From: a virus
DNA length: 36,407 bases
Virus record (IMG/VR): IMGVR_UViG_3300007799_000009
Coordinates: 1-36,407 of that record
Direction: 5' to 3' (one strand)
Under the pieces are notes generated by a model. That model made no database searches, had not been told where the DNA came from, and worked only from the letters and a program-made list of their open reading frames with translations. Positions within the stretch are counted from its first letter, which is position 1. Every line of letters starts with the position of its first letter. The translations under genes were made by a program, and so were the position numbers. Of the stretch, positions 6,464 through 14,775 are shown in pieces.

Positions 6464-7075
6464 GTGCCACCGCCGAAGGATCTCGTTCGCTTCAAAGAAG
6501 TCCGCGTCGCGGATCTGCGAAACGATCAGAAGACCGCCGCACAGATTCTCAACGCCGACGCTGCGTCGCTCACACAAGAGCAGTTCCAAGAATTCATCCT
6601 CTCGCAGATCAAGCGCATCATCCACGGCGACAATGTCGGCGTTTGGAAAGACGACTTCCTCGCGCTCGGCATCCTCGACCTGCAGGACATCAGCGCGGGG
6701 CAACTTCTCCCCGCTGACTGCCAAGCCGGCGACTCACCCGGTGCAGCCGTGCGCATCACGGGTCCCTATGTTTTGGGGGTTGCCCAAGTAACGACGTGCG
6801 ACGTCTCTATCGCCGGCGGCTATCCAGCGATCGGCATCATCCAATACAAGACAAGCCCCACGCGTTGCTTCGTTCGCATGGCAGGACCGCTCGCGGGGTA
6901 CATCACGCTGACGCCCGGCGTGACCTACTTCGTCGGCTTCGACGGCATGCCCGCAGCAGCCCCGCTCCCCGCGTCCATCACCGGCTTCACCGCGGTGCAG
7001 GCACTCGGCGTCGCCATCGACGCAACAACACTGCAAGTCTCCGTCACGCCGAACCGTTTCCTTCGTTCAAGCTGA
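6464..7075 (+). CDS. putative virion/fibre-associated protein
   Basis: 203 residues from a GTG with no SD but a TATAAT 12 nt upstream. Residues 1-75 are helical (VRVADLRNDQKTAAQIL...EEF-type). Residues 85-203 form a beta-rich domain with GYITLTPGVTYFVGFDGMP and VQALGVAIDATTLQVSVTP, a pattern I associate with small beta-sandwich domains of phage fibre and decoration proteins. It sits at the head of the fibre cluster. Virion location is inferred from context and fold pattern. Confidence 0.65.
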   Translation: MPPPKDLVRFKEVRVADLRNDQKTAAQILNADAASLTQEQFQEFILSQIKRIIHGDNVGVWKDDFLALGILDLQDISAGQLLPADCQAGDSPGAAVRITGPYVLGVAQVTTCDVSIAGGYPAIGIIQYKTSPTRCFVRMAGPLAGYITLTPGVTYFVGFDGMPAAAPLPASITGFTAVQALGVAIDATTLQVSVTPNRFLRSS

Positions 7076-7083
7076 CCAACGCC

Positions 7084-7089
7084 TATAAT
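7084..7089 (+). promoter_or_regulatory. candidate -10 (TATAAT), leaderless start
   Basis: TATAAT in CCTATAATTCCG, 9 nt before the ATG at 7098, matching the element before the previous gene in 11 of 12 positions (CCTATAATTnCG). No SD precedes this ATG, consistent with a leaderless mRNA. Confidence 0.4.
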
Positions 7090-7097
7090 TCCGGTGA

Positions 7098-7556
7098 ATG
7101 GGCAAGGCATTGCAACCCCCGGAACTCGATGAGGATGGACAGCTCATCCTTCGCGGGGAGCTGTTCTGGAAATGGAAAGCGCTTCACGAAGCGGTGCAGC
7201 GTTGCGACGCTGAGATCAAGCTTCGCAACCCGCTCATCGACGCTCTGCTCGATCAGCAGCCCGACCTGAAGAAGCTGCTCGGCGAGCGCTCGACGTACAT
7301 CCAACAGTCCGTCACCGCACGGCACGAGTACAAGACCGTGCTCGCCGCGCTCGAGGCCCACTTCGGCTTCTCGATGGCGGAGGTCTCGATCGACGACATC
7401 ACGGGCGTCGTGCATCGCCTCTCGCCCGCGCCCGTGCCCGTCGCGCCAGTGAAGAACGGCGTCAACGCACACACGCCTCGTCGCCCCGCCAAACCATCTC
7501 CCGTCGCATCCGGCTCCACCACGCGCAAGACACCCACGAAGAAGAAAAGGACGTAG
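7098..7556 (+). CDS. coiled-coil hypothetical protein with basic tail
   Basis: 152 residues. Residues 15-95 are charged and helical (LFWKWKALHEAVQRCDAEIKL..., SVTARHEYKTVLAALEAHFG). Residues 110-152 are a Pro/Thr/Lys-rich basic tail ending KTPTKKKRT. Position between two beta-rich virion-type proteins suggests a structural or assembly role, but nothing specific is recognised. The stop is 3 bp before the next ATG. Confidence 0.6.
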   Translation: MGKALQPPELDEDGQLILRGELFWKWKALHEAVQRCDAEIKLRNPLIDALLDQQPDLKKLLGERSTYIQQSVTARHEYKTVLAALEAHFGFSMAEVSIDDITGVVHRLSPAPVPVAPVKNGVNAHTPRRPAKPSPVASGSTTRKTPTKKKRT

Positions 7557-7559
7557 ACC

Positions 7560-8777
7560 ATGGCCCTCCGCAAGCTTGTCGTATTCAATGCCACCGAGGG
7601 TTATCCCACCGATGTCATCGGCGCCGACGACTTCGATGTTGGCTCTCGCCTTCTCTCCAACGTGCTCAACCCCGTTGCAGCACAGGACGCAGCCACCAAG
7701 GCCTACGTCGATCTCTACGTGCAGGGCATCTCGTGGAAGTCGCCCGTGCGTCTCGCGACTGCGGCGGCTCTGTCGCCTGCGAACACCTACGCCAACGGCG
7801 CCTCGGGCGTCGGCGCGACGCTGACCGCGACCGGCAACGGCACGCTCACCGTCGACGGCTCGCTCACCGTCATTGGCGATCGCATCCTCGTGAGGAACGA
7901 GGTCGCGGCACTGGGCAACGGTATCTACGTCGTCACCACGGCGGGCGCCGCCGCCGCTGCCTACATCCTCACCCGCGTCACCGACGCCGACATCGCCGCC
8001 GAGCTGCTGCAGGCCGCCGTGTTCGCGCAGGAGGGCACCGCCAACGGCGACATCGCATTCGTCGGCACGGCCAACGCACCGATCACGGTCGGCACCACGG
8101 CACTGCCGTTCATCGCCTTCACGACCACGACGGCCTACACGTTCGACGCAGGCCTTCTCAACACGGCTGGCGCGATCTCGGTCGAGCTGGACACGGCCGC
8201 TGCAGCAGCGACGGCTGGTAACGGCGGCGGTAGCTCAGGCCTGGAGTTCGACGCAGCAGGCGTCGCAGGCAAGCTTCGCGCAGCCGTTGTTTCAACGGGC
8301 GGTCTGACGCGCCAGGCAACGGGCCTGGGCATCCTCGTTGACCCGGTCGCGAACACCGCCGGCAACAACCCGTCGTCATCGACGTCGGCCACGGGCTTCA
8401 AGGTGCTGCGTGCGCCCAAGGTCGACGACAACTACCTCATCAACTCAGCAGTCGCCGTTGGTGATGCGGTGAACTTCTCAGCCACAGCCAACCGCATCAA
8501 GAAGAGCGATGCCGCTGTCGACGCGGACTCCCGCGTCATCGGCGTGGCACGCACCGCTGGCACCGTCCCCGGCACCGACACCGTCCAAGTGGTCAGCGCG
8601 GGTCCGTGCCTCGGCGCCATCGCTGGCGCAACGGTCAACACGCCGTACTACCTGCAGAGCGGCGGCGGCATCGGAACCGCGCTGCCCAGCGGTGGCACGC
8701 GCACCATCCAGGTCGGCAAGGCCATGAACACGACCGACCTCTGGGTGCAGATCATCGACTTCGGCAAGAAGGCGTAG
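7560..8777 (+). CDS. phage tail-fibre-like protein
   Basis: 405 residues, Ala/Gly/Thr-rich. After a short N-terminus there is DAATKAYVDLYVQG, a typical fibre linker. Then a domain with SPVRLATAAAL, GDRILVRNEVA, GNGIYVVTTAG, LTRVTDADIAAEL and ITVGTTALPFIAF, the pattern seen in many phage tail fibres. The C-terminus (LQSGGGIGTALPSGGTRTIQVGKA) is another beta repeat. Likely part of the adsorption apparatus. It forms a close cluster with the following fibre genes. Confidence 0.75.
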   Translation: MALRKLVVFNATEGYPTDVIGADDFDVGSRLLSNVLNPVAAQDAATKAYVDLYVQGISWKSPVRLATAAALSPANTYANGASGVGATLTATGNGTLTVDGSLTVIGDRILVRNEVAALGNGIYVVTTAGAAAAAYILTRVTDADIAAELLQAAVFAQEGTANGDIAFVGTANAPITVGTTALPFIAFTTTTAYTFDAGLLNTAGAISVELDTAAAAATAGNGGGSSGLEFDAAGVAGKLRAAVVSTGGLTRQATGLGILVDPVANTAGNNPSSSTSATGFKVLRAPKVDDNYLINSAVAVGDAVNFSATANRIKKSDAAVDADSRVIGVARTAGTVPGTDTVQVVSAGPCLGAIAGATVNTPYYLQSGGGIGTALPSGGTRTIQVGKAMNTTDLWVQIIDFGKKA

Positions 8778-8788
8778 TCAGATAGGTT

Positions 8789-9163
8789 ATGGCGATCATT
8801 CGTACCCTTCCTGAGAAAGACTCCACCGAAGGGTACGAGACCGAGTTCGATCGCAATAGCGATGCTGCGGATATGCGTGGCGCGTATTTGCAGAACGACG
8901 TGAGCAACGACGCGACGGTCTTGGTGTCGCGCGATGCCTCAGACAACCTGACGTTTACGGATCCCGTCGTGGGCGTCACCAAGACGTTGACCGACTTGCT
9001 CGCAGGTGGTGGTGGCGCGAGCGCGCTCGCTCTCAACAAGCACGTGCTGTCCGCGAACTTCACCGTGACAGCGGCGTATGGCGTCGTCGTGCCTCGCTAC
9101 ATCGAAATCGCAGCAGGCATCACGCTGACGCTCGGCGACGACGCCGACTTGGAGATTTCATGA
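8789..9163 (+). CDS. small fibre-associated protein
   Basis: 124 residues. The second half (LSANFTVTAAYGVVVPRYIEIAAGITLTL) matches a short beta domain that commonly caps or precedes fibre proteins, from memory. A Gly/Ala linker (AGGGGASALAL) separates it from the acidic N-terminal half. The ATGA overlap with the next gene (9160-9163) indicates coupled production with the large fibre. Confidence 0.65.
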   Translation: MAIIRTLPEKDSTEGYETEFDRNSDAADMRGAYLQNDVSNDATVLVSRDASDNLTFTDPVVGVTKTLTDLLAGGGGASALALNKHVLSANFTVTAAYGVVVPRYIEIAAGITLTLGDDADLEIS

Positions 9164-10362
9164 GCTATTTGACGCAATCCAAGTTGGCTGCGCCATCCAC
9201 ACCCGCGAGCGGCAAGGGCACCTGGTACATCGACGTAAACGGCGAGCCTCGCTTCAAGGACGACAACGGCGTCGACATCGCGCTCTCTCCGAAGTGGAAG
9301 TACAACTGGATGCGCAACGGCGGCTTCTGGTTCGCACAGCGCCAAGCGCCCGGCACGCTCACGACGTACTCGAACTTGACGGGTCGCGCGATCGCAGCAG
9401 ACGGCTGGGGGATCACCAACGAGAACGCGAGCGTGCAGTACCTCCGCGTCGATACGATGACGTCGCCGGAGACGAATCTCTACGCGCGGTACTACGGACA
9501 GTTTACCAAAATCACTAGCACGGGAAAGCTCGTCATCTCGCAAGTCGTCGAAGGCTTCGATACCGCGAACCTACGCGGCAGCACGTTTCGTATCCAGGCC
9601 AAGATCAAGGCCGTGACCTCGAACATCACGGTGCGGTTGGCGGTCGCGTTCCTGACGACGGGATCACCCGACACAGGCATGCCGGCGACGTTCGTCACGG
9701 CGTTCGGAGCCAACGCCACCGACCCGACCCTGGGAACCAACCTCGCCTATATCACGCCGAAGGCAGGCGTCAACGCAGACGGCGGCACGGTGCGCGGCAA
9801 CGCGATCGACTGCACGGTGACGAGTGCTGTGTGGGGTCGGTTTGGTGGTGTGTTCGACATTCCAACCAGCGCACGCAACATCGTCATCCTGGTCTTCAGT
9901 GACAGCCAGCTCACCCTCAACAACGGTATCTCGATTTCGGAAGTGTCCCTGACGGATGGCCAGGCGACCCAAGACTGGGCGCCCAACTCGATCTCACAGG
10001 AACTCGTGAAGGTGCAGCGCTTCTACTGCAAGAGCTTCAACATCGACGTGCTGCCTGCGCAAAACGTAGGTCTTGTCGGCGCCGTTCGCGGTTACGTGAG
10101 CGTTGCGGGCGCGACCGCCAACCAGCCTGTCGGTGTGCGGTTCCCCGTGCCAATGCGCGCAGCTCCGACTACCTTCGTGTTCTACAACCCGTCGGCGGCC
10201 AACGCTTTCGCACGCAACACAACAGCAGCAACCAACGCGACCGCGCTCGCCCTGGGCGGAACGTCTGGTGACCAGGGGTTCGACGCGTTCTTCACCGGCA
10301 TCGCGGCGTGGACCATCGCGCAGTCGGTTGCGTTTCACTTCACGGCCGACGCGGAGATCTAA
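9160..10362 (+). CDS. tail-fibre/adhesin with carbohydrate-binding-like domain (copy 1)
   Basis: 400 residues. The N-terminal 45 residues (SGKGTWYIDVNGEPRFKDDNG) are an attachment-type segment. From residue ~48, NWMRNGGFWFAQRQAPG begins a jelly-roll-like domain (ADGWGI..., VVEGFDTANLRGSTFRIQAKI, GRFGGVFDIPTSARNIVI, ISEVSLTDGQ) of the kind found in phage carbohydrate-binding modules. A C-terminal domain starts at LVKVQRFYCKSF and ends FHFTADAEI. The next gene is a diverged tandem duplicate. Likely receptor binding. Confidence 0.72.
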   Translation: MSYLTQSKLAAPSTPASGKGTWYIDVNGEPRFKDDNGVDIALSPKWKYNWMRNGGFWFAQRQAPGTLTTYSNLTGRAIAADGWGITNENASVQYLRVDTMTSPETNLYARYYGQFTKITSTGKLVISQVVEGFDTANLRGSTFRIQAKIKAVTSNITVRLAVAFLTTGSPDTGMPATFVTAFGANATDPTLGTNLAYITPKAGVNADGGTVRGNAIDCTVTSAVWGRFGGVFDIPTSARNIVILVFSDSQLTLNNGISISEVSLTDGQATQDWAPNSISQELVKVQRFYCKSFNIDVLPAQNVGLVGAVRGYVSVAGATANQPVGVRFPVPMRAAPTTFVFYNPSAANAFARNTTAATNATALALGGTSGDQGFDAFFTGIAAWTIAQSVAFHFTADAEI

Positions 10363-11682
10363 ATGCGCCAGCGAGCGCGGTACGCACCAATGCCGGTTGC
10401 TGGCAAGACGCACCGCTACGTCGAGCGCAACCGTGGGACGACCGACCTCAACGGATTGACGGAGCCTCCGACCATCATCCCGTTCGCACAGGAAGACAGC
10501 GGTGCTCGCTACACACTGAACCGTGACAGCACGTACAACTATCTTCGCAACGCTGGGTTCTGGTCTACCCAACATCAACGGTTGGGCGTTACCGGCTTGC
10601 CCCAAATATTCATCCCTGCGGGCACGCGGATCATGGCGTTTGACGGTTGGGCTCTTAACATGGGGTCGACTACAGGTAATAACGCGGTGACCCGCGTGTC
10701 AGCTGTCACAAACGGGCAATACTACAGAAACCCGTACTATTCAGCAGTCGTAAGACAGTGGGACGGTGTCGACTTCGCAGGTCGATGGATGTGGTCACAG
10801 GTGATCGAAGCCTCCGACGTTGCAACATTGCGAGGCAAGGTTGTAAGGCTGCAGGCAAAGGTGACCTGCCCGAGTTTTTGGATCGCGAACGCGAGGTTTA
10901 ACAACTCGGTGATTCGACTCGGCCTGTTGAAGTTATCAGGCGGGACGGACGACACGATTCCAACGACGTTCACGACGAACTCCACGGCAGGTGTTATCCC
11001 GACGTTTGGAACCGGGCTCTCCCTCATTCCACCTTTGACCTACGGTATAGATGGCGCTGGTGCAGACCAGTACTCGCTCTTCTCCAACGACCCCGGCGCC
11101 ACCAAACTGCCCTTTTTTGCCGACTTCGAATCAACCATCGCGACGTACCCGTTCGGTAGGAGGCTCGGTGGACTGTGGCAAATCCCTTCTGACGCTCAGA
11201 ACCTAATCTTCGTGGTATGGACACACAATGTGACGACGGGCGGGTTTGGCGGCATGGGTCTTGTCCTATCACAACCACAGCTCACCGTCGGTGAGTCCGT
11301 CAAAGAGTGGACGTGCCTGTCACCTGCGCTTGAGCGTGTACGCAGCCAGCGGTTCGTATGTAGCAGCTTCAACGATAACCCAAGACAGAACGCAGGGCTC
11401 GCAGGCGCTCTTCGCGGGCACGCGAACGCCGCGGGTGCTGCTGCCGACCAGGTTCTGCCCGTACGATTCCCTGTCCAGATGCACCGCGCACCCACAATCA
11501 CGCTCTACAACCCGCTCGCCGCCAACGCGTTCGTGCGCAACACCGTCAACATCACGGATGCGAGCGCGTCGTCGTTCGCGAATGCGTCCGAGCAAGGGGC
11601 AGACATAACGTTCACCGGACTGAGTACCTGGGACGTAGGAGCGTCTGTCGCTGTACATTACAAGGCAAGCGCTGAACTATAG
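10363..11682 (+). CDS. tail-fibre/adhesin with carbohydrate-binding-like domain (copy 2)
   Basis: 439 residues, immediately after the TAA of copy 1. Aligned landmarks: YNYLRNAGFWSTQHQ, AFDGWALN, VIEASDVATLRGKVVRLQAK, GRRLGGLWQIPSDAQNLIFVV, LERVRSQRFVCSSF, RFPVQMHRAPTITLYNP and the ending VAVHYKASAEL. The N-terminal attachment segment (MRQRARYAPMPVAGKTHRY) differs entirely from copy 1, so the pair shares binding domains but not the anchor. Confidence 0.72.
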   Translation: MRQRARYAPMPVAGKTHRYVERNRGTTDLNGLTEPPTIIPFAQEDSGARYTLNRDSTYNYLRNAGFWSTQHQRLGVTGLPQIFIPAGTRIMAFDGWALNMGSTTGNNAVTRVSAVTNGQYYRNPYYSAVVRQWDGVDFAGRWMWSQVIEASDVATLRGKVVRLQAKVTCPSFWIANARFNNSVIRLGLLKLSGGTDDTIPTTFTTNSTAGVIPTFGTGLSLIPPLTYGIDGAGADQYSLFSNDPGATKLPFFADFESTIATYPFGRRLGGLWQIPSDAQNLIFVVWTHNVTTGGFGGMGLVLSQPQLTVGESVKEWTCLSPALERVRSQRFVCSSFNDNPRQNAGLAGALRGHANAAGAAADQVLPVRFPVQMHRAPTITLYNPLAANAFVRNTVNITDASASSFANASEQGADITFTGLSTWDVGASVAVHYKASAEL

Positions 11683-11719
11683 GTCCGACCTAGTGTAGGG
11701 TTCTCCCAAGGAGATGTAT

Positions 11720-11956
11720 ATGAAGCTACTGCTCACTGCCATCCTCATCACAGCAACCATCACCGCCGTCTCGTCGGCGGTGTTCACCCCCACGAACTAC
11801 GGGTACCAGAACATCGTCGTGACAGGCGTCGACGACATGCTCCATGACGGCAACATCGTCTATTACACCCTCACGGACTTCTGCACGAGCACGGACCTCG
11901 CCTACAATGGCTCGAATCCCACCACAGTGGCGTTGTCCAACAAAGACAACGACTGA
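11720..11956 (+). CDS. small secreted or membrane-anchored protein
   Basis: 78 residues. The ATG at 11720 is 6 nt after AAGGAG; an in-frame ATG at 11714 overlaps the SD and is rejected. The N-terminal MKLLLTAILITATITAVSSA is a signal peptide or single membrane anchor. The mature part is Asn/Thr/Tyr-rich (TPTNYGYQNIVV, GNIVYYTLTDFC). It follows the adhesin genes and might be a virion or superinfection-related envelope protein; no family recognised. Confidence 0.65.
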   Translation: MKLLLTAILITATITAVSSAVFTPTNYGYQNIVVTGVDDMLHDGNIVYYTLTDFCTSTDLAYNGSNPTTVALSNKDND

Positions 11957-11962
11957 TCTTCG

Positions 11963-12247
11963 ATGAAGATCATCATCGAGCGAATCACGGCGTTGACCAA
12001 CCAGAAGGTCACCAAGGAGCTGGTCGCCGTCATCGACGCCGACATGCTCCCTGCACTTCCGGGCGACGCCTTGTGGATCGCCGATGACAACGGCTCGCGC
12101 GAGCGCCACATCATCCTGGCTGTTCGCCCGTGCGTCCAAGGCACTCAGGTCGCGCAGATCTTAGACGTCGCCAAGGCAAGCCTGGCCAAGACGCTCGACC
12201 GCGCCATGCTCGCCAAGGCCCAAGGCGACACCGAGACGTCGTCATGA
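11963..12247 (+). CDS. hypothetical protein in fibre cluster
   Basis: 94 residues. Residues 1-60 look beta-rich (KIIIERITALTNQKVTKEL, GDALWIADDNGSRERHIILAV). Residues 65-94 are one amphipathic helix (VAQILDVAKASLAKTLDRAM). Weak SD. The stop overlaps the next ATG (ATGA). Unrecognised; context suggests a structural accessory. Confidence 0.6.
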   Translation: MKIIIERITALTNQKVTKELVAVIDADMLPALPGDALWIADDNGSRERHIILAVRPCVQGTQVAQILDVAKASLAKTLDRAMLAKAQGDTETSS

Positions 12248-12456
12248 CGCACGTCCTCTCCATCGAGACGAGCAACGGCGCCATCTCGGTGTTCACGTGC
12301 CCCCTTCCCTGGGGCCCGCAAGGACCGACGGTGACGCTCAACGGCCGCGCCTTGTCCGAGGGCTACACCATCCTCTCGAGCACGCAGGTTCGTTTCACCG
12401 AAGCGCCTCGTATGGACGATGTCGTCGGTTTCTTCGTGGCGACGACCTACACTTAG
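12244..12456 (+). CDS. small beta-rich protein in fibre cluster
   Basis: 70 residues, MTHVLSIETSNGAISVFT..., with LNGRALSEGYTILSSTQVRF. This 'function-name/offset' beta pattern (NGxxLxxGxxY) is shared with the start of the next protein (LNGRIHNRLGS) and is common in phage virion proteins. Start chosen at the ATGA overlap with the preceding gene; the longer frame from 12130 is Arg-rich noise. Confidence 0.65.
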   Translation: MTHVLSIETSNGAISVFTCPLPWGPQGPTVTLNGRALSEGYTILSSTQVRFTEAPRMDDVVGFFVATTYT

Positions 12457-12459
12457 GTC

Positions 12460-12915
12460 ATGGCCAACACGCGCATCATGTTGATGCAGGGGCTGATCGA
12501 CGGTTCCAACCGTGTGTTCAGCACCGGCGTGCCCTACGTGCTGGGCTCGACCGCGTACATCCTCAACGGCCGCATCCACAACCGCCTGGGCTCGGACAGC
12601 GACTACGGCTACGTCGAGTCCAACCCCGACTCCGGCGAGATCACGGTCGACGTTGCACCACTCACCGACGACGTCGTGCAGCTGTTCTTCTGGGACCGTG
12701 TGGTGTCGCCGCCATCGCCCATCCAGCAGCTCACGGGCGTCGTGGTGACGGGGGCGACGCTCACCGGCGTTGCTCGAGAGCCTGTGGTCGAACGTCTCTC
12801 GGGCGTCGTGCGCACGCGTGCGTTGCAAGGTGCCGTCCGAAGCCCCGACGAAACACGGCTCGCGGGCGTCGTCCGCACGCAACGAATCATCGGAACGATC
12901 AAGGAGCGATGCTGA
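12460..12915 (+). CDS. structural-type protein with C-terminal short repeats
   Basis: 151 residues. The N-terminal half resembles the preceding protein (VFSTGVPYVLGSTAYILNGRI...VQLFFWD). The C-terminal third holds three imperfect ~20-residue repeats: QLTGVVVTGATLTGVA, RLSGVVRTRALQGAV and RLAGVVRTQRIIGTI, a pattern suited to a beta-helix or coiled fibre segment. It ends in a lone Cys. Confidence 0.62.
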   Translation: MANTRIMLMQGLIDGSNRVFSTGVPYVLGSTAYILNGRIHNRLGSDSDYGYVESNPDSGEITVDVAPLTDDVVQLFFWDRVVSPPSPIQQLTGVVVTGATLTGVAREPVVERLSGVVRTRALQGAVRSPDETRLAGVVRTQRIIGTIKERC

Positions 12916-13565
12916 TGTCCAACCGTATCTCCCTCATCCGCGGCACGACCAAAAAACTGAGCGTTGACCTCGTCGACGAGACCGGCGAGCCCATCGCAGT
13001 CAGCCGTCTTGTCGGTGCAACGGCCGAGTTCCTGATGCGCGAGGCGCCCGAGGATGTCGTCAACATCCTGCGCTACACGACCGCGCTCAATCCGACGAAC
13101 CTCGCGTTCCAGGTCGGCGTGCCCGTGCTCGACCTGACGTTCCTCGCGACCGACACCCCGACGCTCGCGCTCAAGCTCTACTACTACCAGGTGATGGTCA
13201 CGCTCACGACGGGCGACGTGCTTCCCGTCATCGAGTGGGACCTGCTCGACCTGAACCTCGGCGGCGCTGCTGTCGTGCCGCCCGCACCGTTCGCGAGCAC
13301 GGTGACGATCACGGCCGACTACCCACTGTCCAACGACATGACGTACATGACGCCGGGCGGCTCGCCGATCGTCGGTGCGCAGGTACGGCTCTACTTGAAG
13401 AGCGAGTACGACATCGGCAACCTCGCGAATCCGATCGGCATCACGACGACGGACACGCACGGCAAGTGGATGAACCCGATCCTCGTGCTGCCGGGCTACA
13501 CGTACGTCGCACGCTTCGAGAAGCCCAACGAGTTCGGACCCGACAAGGTCGAGTTTTTCGCCTAG
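12915..13565 (+). CDS. BppU-like baseplate/fibre protein
   Basis: 216 residues. The ATG at 12915 shares a base with the previous TGA (TGATG) and has AAGGAG 8 nt upstream. The N-terminus (SLIRGTTKKLSVDLVDETG...ATAEFLMREAPED) matches the N-terminal fold of BppU-like phage baseplate proteins. The C-terminal ~100 residues look like a carboxypeptidase-regulatory/Ig-type sandwich (GSPIVGAQVRLYLKSEYD...VLPGYTYVARFEKPNEFG). Last gene of the rightward block. Its TAG overlaps the TAG of the convergent gene at a CTAG. Confidence 0.68.
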   Translation: MSNRISLIRGTTKKLSVDLVDETGEPIAVSRLVGATAEFLMREAPEDVVNILRYTTALNPTNLAFQVGVPVLDLTFLATDTPTLALKLYYYQVMVTLTTGDVLPVIEWDLLDLNLGGAAVVPPAPFASTVTITADYPLSNDMTYMTPGGSPIVGAQVRLYLKSEYDIGNLANPIGITTTDTHGKWMNPILVLPGYTYVARFEKPNEFGPDKVEFFA

Positions 13566-13819
13566 CTCAACTCGTCGAGACGGCCGAACTGATTCTCGAG
13601 CCTAGCCAGTATGGCAGGGCTTTCGGTGTGAAGGCGTGCGCGTTCTTGAACAAGAAATTGTTTGAGCGCCGCTTCGAAAATCGCGCGTAGCGTCGCGCGT
13701 TCCCCGCGTTCTTTCCTGTGCATCATGCGAAGCATGTCGAGCTTAATACGCAGCGTGTACGGCAGCTCAACACTCAGTACGGCTGTCTTGTTTGGACCAG
13801 CATCCTTGGTGGATGGCAT
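13562..13819 (-). CDS. ribbon-helix-helix-like DNA-binding protein
   Basis: 85 residues: a short N-terminus, a beta strand (AVLSVELP), then two helices (YTLRIKLDMLRMMHRK and ERATLRAIFEAALKQFLVQE), the CopG/Arc order. An AGGAG 10 nt upstream supports the ATG. It stands alone, convergent with the fibre block and divergent from the nuclease gene. A short inverted repeat just upstream would suit autoregulation (inference). Confidence 0.6.
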   Translation of the reverse strand: MPSTKDAGPNKTAVLSVELPYTLRIKLDMLRMMHRKERGERATLRAIFEAALKQFLVQERARLHTESPAILARLENQFGRLDELS

Positions 13820-13831
13820 GTCGATTGCGCT

Positions 13832-13850
13832 CCTACAAAAATAGGTTTGT
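13832..13850. promoter_or_regulatory. nested inverted repeats upstream of RHH gene
   Basis: Two interlocking small palindromes, CCTA...TAGG (13832-13845) and ACAAA...TTTGT (13835-13850), 13-31 bp from the ATG at 13819. Placement fits an operator for the ribbon-helix-helix protein. Confidence 0.35.
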
Positions 13851-13974
13851 GGGTGTCCGACCGTCTAAACGGGACTGGATGCTACTAACATGGACGGCTT
13901 GAGCACCATGAACAGCACGTCGTACGTCTTGTACGCCGTTGCAGCGCGCGTGTTTATCGTGTAAGCCTCAGAGG

Positions 13975-14715
13975 ATGAGCGACCATGCCATCCCCACCAC
14001 ATACAACGGTGTCCGATTCCGCTCGCGACTCGAGGCGCGTTGGGCCGCATTCTTTGATCTCTGCAAGTGGCCGTGGTCGTACGAGCCTCTCGACCTCAAG
14101 GGTTACATTCCTGACTTCATTCTCTCGTTCAAGTCTCCACTGCTTGTCGAGGTGAAGCCCTTGATGTGGGACTCTTCGTTCGAGGAGCAAGAAGCTGTCA
14201 CGGCAGCACAGAGAAAGATTGCAACTGCTGGATGGCGGAAGGAATCGATCATCGTGGGTGCCCGCGTCATCCAAGGGCCTGTTCTAGACAACAAGCTCGG
14301 CGTATGCAGTGATCGACACGTCCATTATGACGCTTTCGATACGCCAGTCTCTGCTGAGTTTATATGGGACGACGCGTTTTACTATTGTTGTTCGAACTGT
14401 AAGCAGGCCACATTCGGAAATACAACACAGTCATGGCGTTGTCGTACGTCCGATTGTTACGACGGAGACCGCTATCTGACGGATGGATGGGATGCCGCTG
14501 CGATGTTTAACGAGGCGGGCAACAAGGTACAGTGGAAGGCGCCTCAGTCATCAATAGTTAAGACGCGAGGCAAGGTACGTACCAAACCACGCGCCAGAAT
14601 GTATCGCCCCGACCCTGTAATATGTACGTGCAACGGCGGATTCGCCAAGGTTACGTGGAATGGACGCAAATGCTGCGTACGTTGCTATCAACACTACCTA
14701 CACGAGCTGGAATAA
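13975..14715 (+). CDS. PD-(D/E)XK-type nuclease with C-terminal zinc ribbons
   Basis: 246 residues. Residues 8-65 carry the core FRSRLEARWAAFFD, then GYIPDFIL and LLVEVKP, i.e. the E...D...ExK layout of PD-(D/E)XK nucleases as seen in many phage proteins. Two Cys clusters follow: CCSNCKQATFG with WRCRTSDC (~140-165) and ICTCNGG with KCCVRC (~225-240). The fold suggests DNA cleavage; the zinc parts may give specificity. The SD (AGAGG) abuts the ATG, which is unusual. It is a lone rightward gene flanked by leftward genes. Confidence 0.72.
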   Translation: MSDHAIPTTYNGVRFRSRLEARWAAFFDLCKWPWSYEPLDLKGYIPDFILSFKSPLLVEVKPLMWDSSFEEQEAVTAAQRKIATAGWRKESIIVGARVIQGPVLDNKLGVCSDRHVHYDAFDTPVSAEFIWDDAFYYCCSNCKQATFGNTTQSWRCRTSDCYDGDRYLTDGWDAAAMFNEAGNKVQWKAPQSSIVKTRGKVRTKPRARMYRPDPVICTCNGGFAKVTWNGRKCCVRCYQHYLHELE

Positions 14716-14749
14716 CTACCTGAATGGAACCCTTCAGATTCAGGCGTAG
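14716..14749. terminator. hairpin between convergent genes
   Basis: CCTGAAT (14719-14725) pairs with ATTCAGG (14737-14743), extended by CTAC/GTAG outside a small bulge; a second 5-bp stem lies inside. It follows the nuclease stop and faces the convergent mini-module operon. There is no clear U-tract, so termination is a reasonable guess only. Confidence 0.4.
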
Positions 14750-14775
14750 AACCTGACCTGTCCTAACCGCCCGCT

